Under the pieces are notes generated by a model. The model was not told where the DNA came from, searched no databases, and saw only the letters and a list, made by a program, of their open reading frames with translations. A program made the position numbers and the translations under genes. This document shows, in pieces, positions 5,490-7,648 of a DNA stretch of 7,648 nucleotides; within the stretch, counting starts at the first letter, position 1; each line of letters begins with the position of its first letter. Source of the stretch: Methanosarcinaceae archaeon. GTDB lineage: Archaea > Halobacteriota > Methanosarcinia > Methanosarcinales > Methanosarcinaceae. The DNA is taken from contig DQIO01000217.1 in the NCBI GenBank assembly GCA_020793555.1, positions 1-7,648 on the forward strand, in the 5' to 3' direction.

Positions 5490-5858
5490 ATGGTTAAGCG
5501 TATGATCGTACATATAGATGAGGATAAATGCAATGGTTGTGGCAAGTGTGTATCCCCTTGCGCCGAAGGCGCTATACAGATTATCAATGGTAAGGCAAAG
5601 GTCGTATCAGAAGAACTCTGTGACGGTATGGGTTTTTGTATAGGGATATGCCCTGAAGGCGCAATAACAATTGAGGAGCGGCAGACTGTCGAGTTCGATG
5701 CCGAAAAAGCGGAAGCGCACAAAAAGACCACGGATCTCTCCATCAAGTGTTTTAGTTGCGGTGAAGGCGAAGATACAAGGTACCTCCTTCCAATGAGGCA
5801 TAAAATGGAAAGTATCTGGGTCTGCACACGTTGCCTTCCTGCACTCATCCACGGGTGA
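5490..5858 (+). CDS. 4Fe-4S ferredoxin with atypical second cluster and C-terminal CxxC pair
   Basis: A 122-residue electron carrier. The first motif CNGCGKCVSPC (Cys14, 17, 20, 24) is standard. The second, CDGMGFCIGICP (Cys44, 50, 54), has Met47 where the second cysteine normally sits, so the second site has one ligand too few and may hold a [3Fe-4S] or altered cluster. I recall similar CDGxGxC sequences in anaerobic bacterial homologs, so this is probably a subfamily trait. An acidic/lysine-rich linker (65-85) leads to CFSC (87-90) and VCTRC (112-115), which resemble a zinc ribbon or an additional redox site, ending LPALIHG. ATG 5490 has GGAGAT eight bases upstream. The stop codon overlaps the ribosome site of the next gene, implying coupled translation. 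It probably passes electrons to partners in the cluster. Confidence 0.85.
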   Translation: MVKRMIVHIDEDKCNGCGKCVSPCAEGAIQIINGKAKVVSEELCDGMGFCIGICPEGAITIEERQTVEFDAEKAEAHKKTTDLSIKCFSCGEGEDTRYLLPMRHKMESIWVCTRCLPALIHG

Positions 5859-5866
5859 TCGGTTCG

Positions 5867-6847
5867 ATGGATATCGAGATCGAACTGACATCACCGGTTG
5901 ATAATGTGTGTGATTACACATTTGATTTTTACTGGCAGAACCAGCGACTTGACCCGGACTCCGTAATTCCGTACCAGTCGGGGACACAGTTTACTTACAA
6001 GAATCTCGTTGATACCTTAAGGGCCGGCTCGGACATCCATATCAAAGGCGATGTGGGTGCGCGGTTTGCTTACAGTCTTGGTGTTGATCTGAAACACTTT
6101 GGCGGAAGCGGCAGTTCCGAACCTGCCGGATGCGTGTTCGTTGACGGCAATGTCGATGAAGAAGCTGGAATGGGCATGGTGTCAGGGACACTTTATGTAA
6201 GTGGAAACGTGGCAGAACCCTGGGGCAACATCATTGAGGTCGGGTCTGATGTGCAGGGATATCGAAAGTTCCGTTCAATCACTGACATCATTTGCAATGG
6301 TCTTGATAACGGCACGCTTGTGTCGAATATGTTTGATGAAAAAGCGCGGCGATTGACGCTGAATGACGGAATCCTTCGCGGAACTCTCGGTGCGCGGTGC
6401 GATTGTATGGCAAGCATCGTTGTCGAAAATGATGCGTACAACGGTACTGGTCTGCTCATGCGACATGGCATGGTTACTATTAAAGGCGACGGCGGCATGA
6501 ACTCAGGTGCACACCTCGACGGTGGGACTGTTGTTGTGTTTGGCAGTGTCGGTGAGTTTGCAGGTGCGTACATGAAAAGCGGCTCGCTGGTGTTTAGGGA
6601 AGCAAAAGGATATGTCGGTGCAAAGATGGAAGGCGGTGCGATATATTCAAAAAAGAAGGTCAAAACAAACCCGCCTGCGGGAAAAGCGCGGATGAAGGGA
6701 AATGACAGCGCCTTGCTTCGCAGTTTACTTGACATCGGGCGCGTGGAATCGATGCTCTATAACAAGTATGAGGTCGAGGAAGAAAAGGAGAAATATATAA
6801 CTGTCCACATGCGGGACGGTTCAGTGTTGGAACGGAAAGTGGAATAA
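5867..6847 (+). CDS. FwdC/GltB-type GXGXG beta-helix protein
   Basis: A 326-residue protein with repeated Gly-rich turns typical of the GXGXG fold, found in formylmethanofuran dehydrogenase subunit C and the C-terminal domain of glutamate synthase. Repeats include IHIKGDVGARFAYSL (about 57-71), VFVDGNVDEEAGMGMVSG (90-107) and LYVSGNVAEPWGN, then VTIKGDGGMNSGAHLDGG, VVVFGSVGEFAGAYMKSG and YVGAKMEGGAIY. A segment of roughly 60 less regular residues splits the two groups of repeats. A C-terminal extension rich in Lys/Glu ends in ITVHMRDGSVLERKVE. FwdC homologs are sometimes labelled tributyrin esterase, which should not be copied. ATG 5867 is chosen because GGTGATC (5854-5860), an ideal ribosome site, lies six bases before it. 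No fwd/fmd or other gltB genes are adjacent, so it is more likely a scaffold or subunit of another redox complex than true FwdC. Confidence 0.8.
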   Translation: MDIEIELTSPVDNVCDYTFDFYWQNQRLDPDSVIPYQSGTQFTYKNLVDTLRAGSDIHIKGDVGARFAYSLGVDLKHFGGSGSSEPAGCVFVDGNVDEEAGMGMVSGTLYVSGNVAEPWGNIIEVGSDVQGYRKFRSITDIICNGLDNGTLVSNMFDEKARRLTLNDGILRGTLGARCDCMASIVVENDAYNGTGLLMRHGMVTIKGDGGMNSGAHLDGGTVVVFGSVGEFAGAYMKSGSLVFREAKGYVGAKMEGGAIYSKKKVKTNPPAGKARMKGNDSALLRSLLDIGRVESMLYNKYEVEEEKEKYITVHMRDGSVLERKVE

Positions 6848-6889
6848 TCTTCTAATTGTGTTATATTATTGGAAATGGAGGCAAATGAT

Positions 6890-7099
6890 ATGGGAATAAT
6901 AAAAATAATTGAGACAATAGGTTCGTCCCCAAACAGTTGGGAAGAAGCATTGAAAAATGCAGTGGATGATGCATCGGAACTTCCGATCTTCAAGTCCAAG
7001 AAGAAAATAACAAAGGTGAATGTAAAGAATTTCGATGTGGAAGTTGATGATAACAAAATCACTCTTTTTAAGTGTAGGATCGAGATACTTCTAGAGTAA
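6890..7099 (+). CDS. Dodecin-like small protein
   Basis: A 69-residue protein with the dodecin pattern: KIIETIGSSPNSWEEALKNA (5-24), a helix running to DDAS, then the strand VNVKNFDVEV (43-52) and DDNKITLFKCRIEILLE. Dodecins assemble into 12-mers that bind pairs of flavins and act as flavin stores or buffers. Two features differ from the usual form: the loop after the helix is about five residues longer and strongly basic (ELPIFKSKKKITK), and the tryptophan that stacks on the flavin, normally at the start of the second strand, is absent. Flavin binding is therefore doubtful. ATG 6890 follows GGAGG (6877-6881) by eight bases; a TTG at 6869 would only add residues that include the ribosome site. 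It lies 42 bases after the GXGXG gene and 5 before the lipoprotein. Confidence 0.75.
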   Translation: MGIIKIIETIGSSPNSWEEALKNAVDDASELPIFKSKKKITKVNVKNFDVEVDDNKITLFKCRIEILLE

Positions 7100-7104
7100 G
7101 TATC

Positions 7105-7506
7105 ATGAAAACCAAAACGTTGGTCTTGGCTTTAATCGTACTGATCGCGGCAACGGCATTGTCGGGTTGTACTGAAAAACCGCAGCAAAAATCTCTGATG
7201 GATGAGACCAACGTTTATCCTGATATTGATTCTGCATTTGATTCCGGTAAGCCTGTTGTTGTTTATTTTTATGATTCATTTTGTTCAAACTGCAAAGACC
7301 AGCAGCCGATAGTTGAATTAATATCCACTACGGTTGGCGACAGAGGTGTGGTCTTATTTCTTGATAGAAACTTAAATGAAGCATTTGCAAGTGAGTATAG
7401 CATCACGAATTCACCTAATATTCTGGTTTTTGATGCTGCAGGAGAAGTTGTCAGTACCGGTTACTTGAATAGTGATAAATTGGATGCTTTGCTTGATGGA
7501 TTATGA
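7105..7506 (+). CDS. Thioredoxin-like lipoprotein
   Basis: A 133-residue protein with a signal peptide: basic MKTKT, a hydrophobic core to residue 18, and a lipobox LSGC with Cys22 as the probable lipid attachment site. It should be anchored to the outer face of the cytoplasmic membrane. After a linker, a compact thioredoxin fold follows: VVVYFYDSFCSNC places the redox pair at Cys60 and Cys63 (CSNC), and Pro104 (TNSPNILVF) fits the cis-proline. The central strand VLFLDRN and the C-terminal helix (SDKLDALLDGL) complete the domain. It likely reduces or exchanges disulfides, or delivers electrons to a membrane partner such as CcdA; no ccdA gene is seen in the remaining 142 bases. There is no strong ribosome site, and it starts 5 bases after the dodecin-like gene, so coupled translation is likely. 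Confidence 0.85.
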   Translation: MKTKTLVLALIVLIAATALSGCTEKPQQKSLMDETNVYPDIDSAFDSGKPVVVYFYDSFCSNCKDQQPIVELISTTVGDRGVVLFLDRNLNEAFASEYSITNSPNILVFDAAGEVVSTGYLNSDKLDALLDGL

Positions 7507-7526
7507 GAACAGTAGATGAGGTATGC

Positions 7527-7553
7527 ACCGCTTGCAGTGGTTAAATTATTTTT
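7527..7553 (+). terminator. Weak hairpin and T-tract after the redox cluster
   Basis: ACCGC (7527-7531) can pair with GTGGT (7537-7541) around a TTGCA loop, and a T5 run follows at 7549-7553. Oligo-T tracts are the main archaeal termination signal. The stem is short, so the T-tract is the firmer part of the call. Confidence 0.4.
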
Positions 7554-7564
7554 AGATATATCAT

Positions 7565-7607
7565 AACTATTCAGCTATGCATAAACGTTGTCGTAGATTG
7601 AATAGTT
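7565..7607. repeat. 9-bp inverted repeat at the right end
   Basis: AACTATTCA (7565-7573) and TGAATAGTT (7599-7607) are exact reverse complements with a 25-base spacer. It lies downstream of the cluster near a TATA-like sequence (GATATATC, 7555-7562), so it may be a binding site controlling a gene beyond the window, or a weak hairpin. No gene was found in 7507-7648. Confidence 0.35.
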
Positions 7608-7648
7608 CATAAATAGATAGTGGCACAACAATTGACTGGAAGTTAAGA

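Noticed and set aside
5831..5866. TTG start 12 codons upstream for the GXGXG protein
   Set aside because: It would overlap the end of the ferredoxin gene, while ATG 5867 has an ideal ribosome site.
5607..5987. 126-codon minus-strand frame across the ferredoxin/GXGXG junction
   Set aside because: It opposes two well-supported genes and shows no family pattern.
6193..6735. 180-codon minus-strand frame opposite the GXGXG gene
   Set aside because: The Gly-rich coding strand produces Pro/Ser/Thr-rich complements; the plus-strand protein has the recognisable fold, so this is a shadow.
7516..7566. Short frame after the lipoprotein (begins MRYAPLAVVK), considered as a broken ccdA start
   Set aside because: Only 16 codons, no membrane segment, and nothing downstream resembles CcdA in any frame.
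1..7648. CRISPR array, insertion sequence, tRNA or integrase signature
   Set aside because: No regularly spaced repeats, transposase-like proteins, tRNA-like cloverleaf sequences or attachment-site duplications were seen on reading both strands.

Overview
The window looks like a chromosomal piece of a methanogenic or methane-related archaeon, most likely of the Methanosarcinales. The evidence is archaeal-type promoters (A/T-rich TATA boxes), strong Shine-Dalgarno sites ending in GGTGATC, an archaeal AbrB-PhoU protein, an Era-like GTPase followed by a DUF2073 protein, a FwdC/GltB-type GXGXG protein, and a radical SAM/SPASM enzyme resembling a methanogen family. Base composition is moderately A+T-rich. 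No rRNA, tRNA, CRISPR array or insertion sequence was seen. These assignments come from reading the proteins, not from database searches.

Layout. Positions 1-235 are a non-coding leader with an 18-bp palindrome. A radical SAM/SPASM protein follows (236-1408, +), converging on a small multi-pass membrane protein (1474-1938, -). A divergent promoter region (1939-2115) leads into a PhoU-family phosphate-signalling regulator with an AbrB/SpoVT N-terminus (2116-3111, +). Next is a compact three-gene unit: Era-like GTPase (3249-3884), DUF2073 protein (3890-4252) and an unrecognised 155-residue protein (4266-4733). A 395-base gap (4734-5128) holds a doubtful small minus-strand membrane ORF, a 10-bp inverted repeat and a structured leader. 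The last block is a tight five-gene plus-strand cluster: CGGC-domain protein (5129-5467), ferredoxin with an extra CxxC pair (5490-5858), FwdC/GltB-like GXGXG beta-helix protein (5867-6847), dodecin-like protein (6890-7099) and thioredoxin-like lipoprotein (7105-7506). A weak terminator and another inverted repeat fill the right end.

Working together. The last five genes have gaps of 5-42 bases and share a redox or metal theme: a metal-binding Cys protein, an Fe-S electron carrier, a one-carbon or glutamate-synthase scaffold fold, a small flavin-binding-type fold and a membrane-anchored dithiol protein. This is the best candidate for an undescribed system, although its substrate cannot be read from the sequence.

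The most striking sequence-level observation is that two genes (phoU-like at 2116 and CGGC at 5129) appear to start at AUA. Each AUA is placed 5-7 bases after an excellent Shine-Dalgarno site, and no convincing conventional start is available for either gene.
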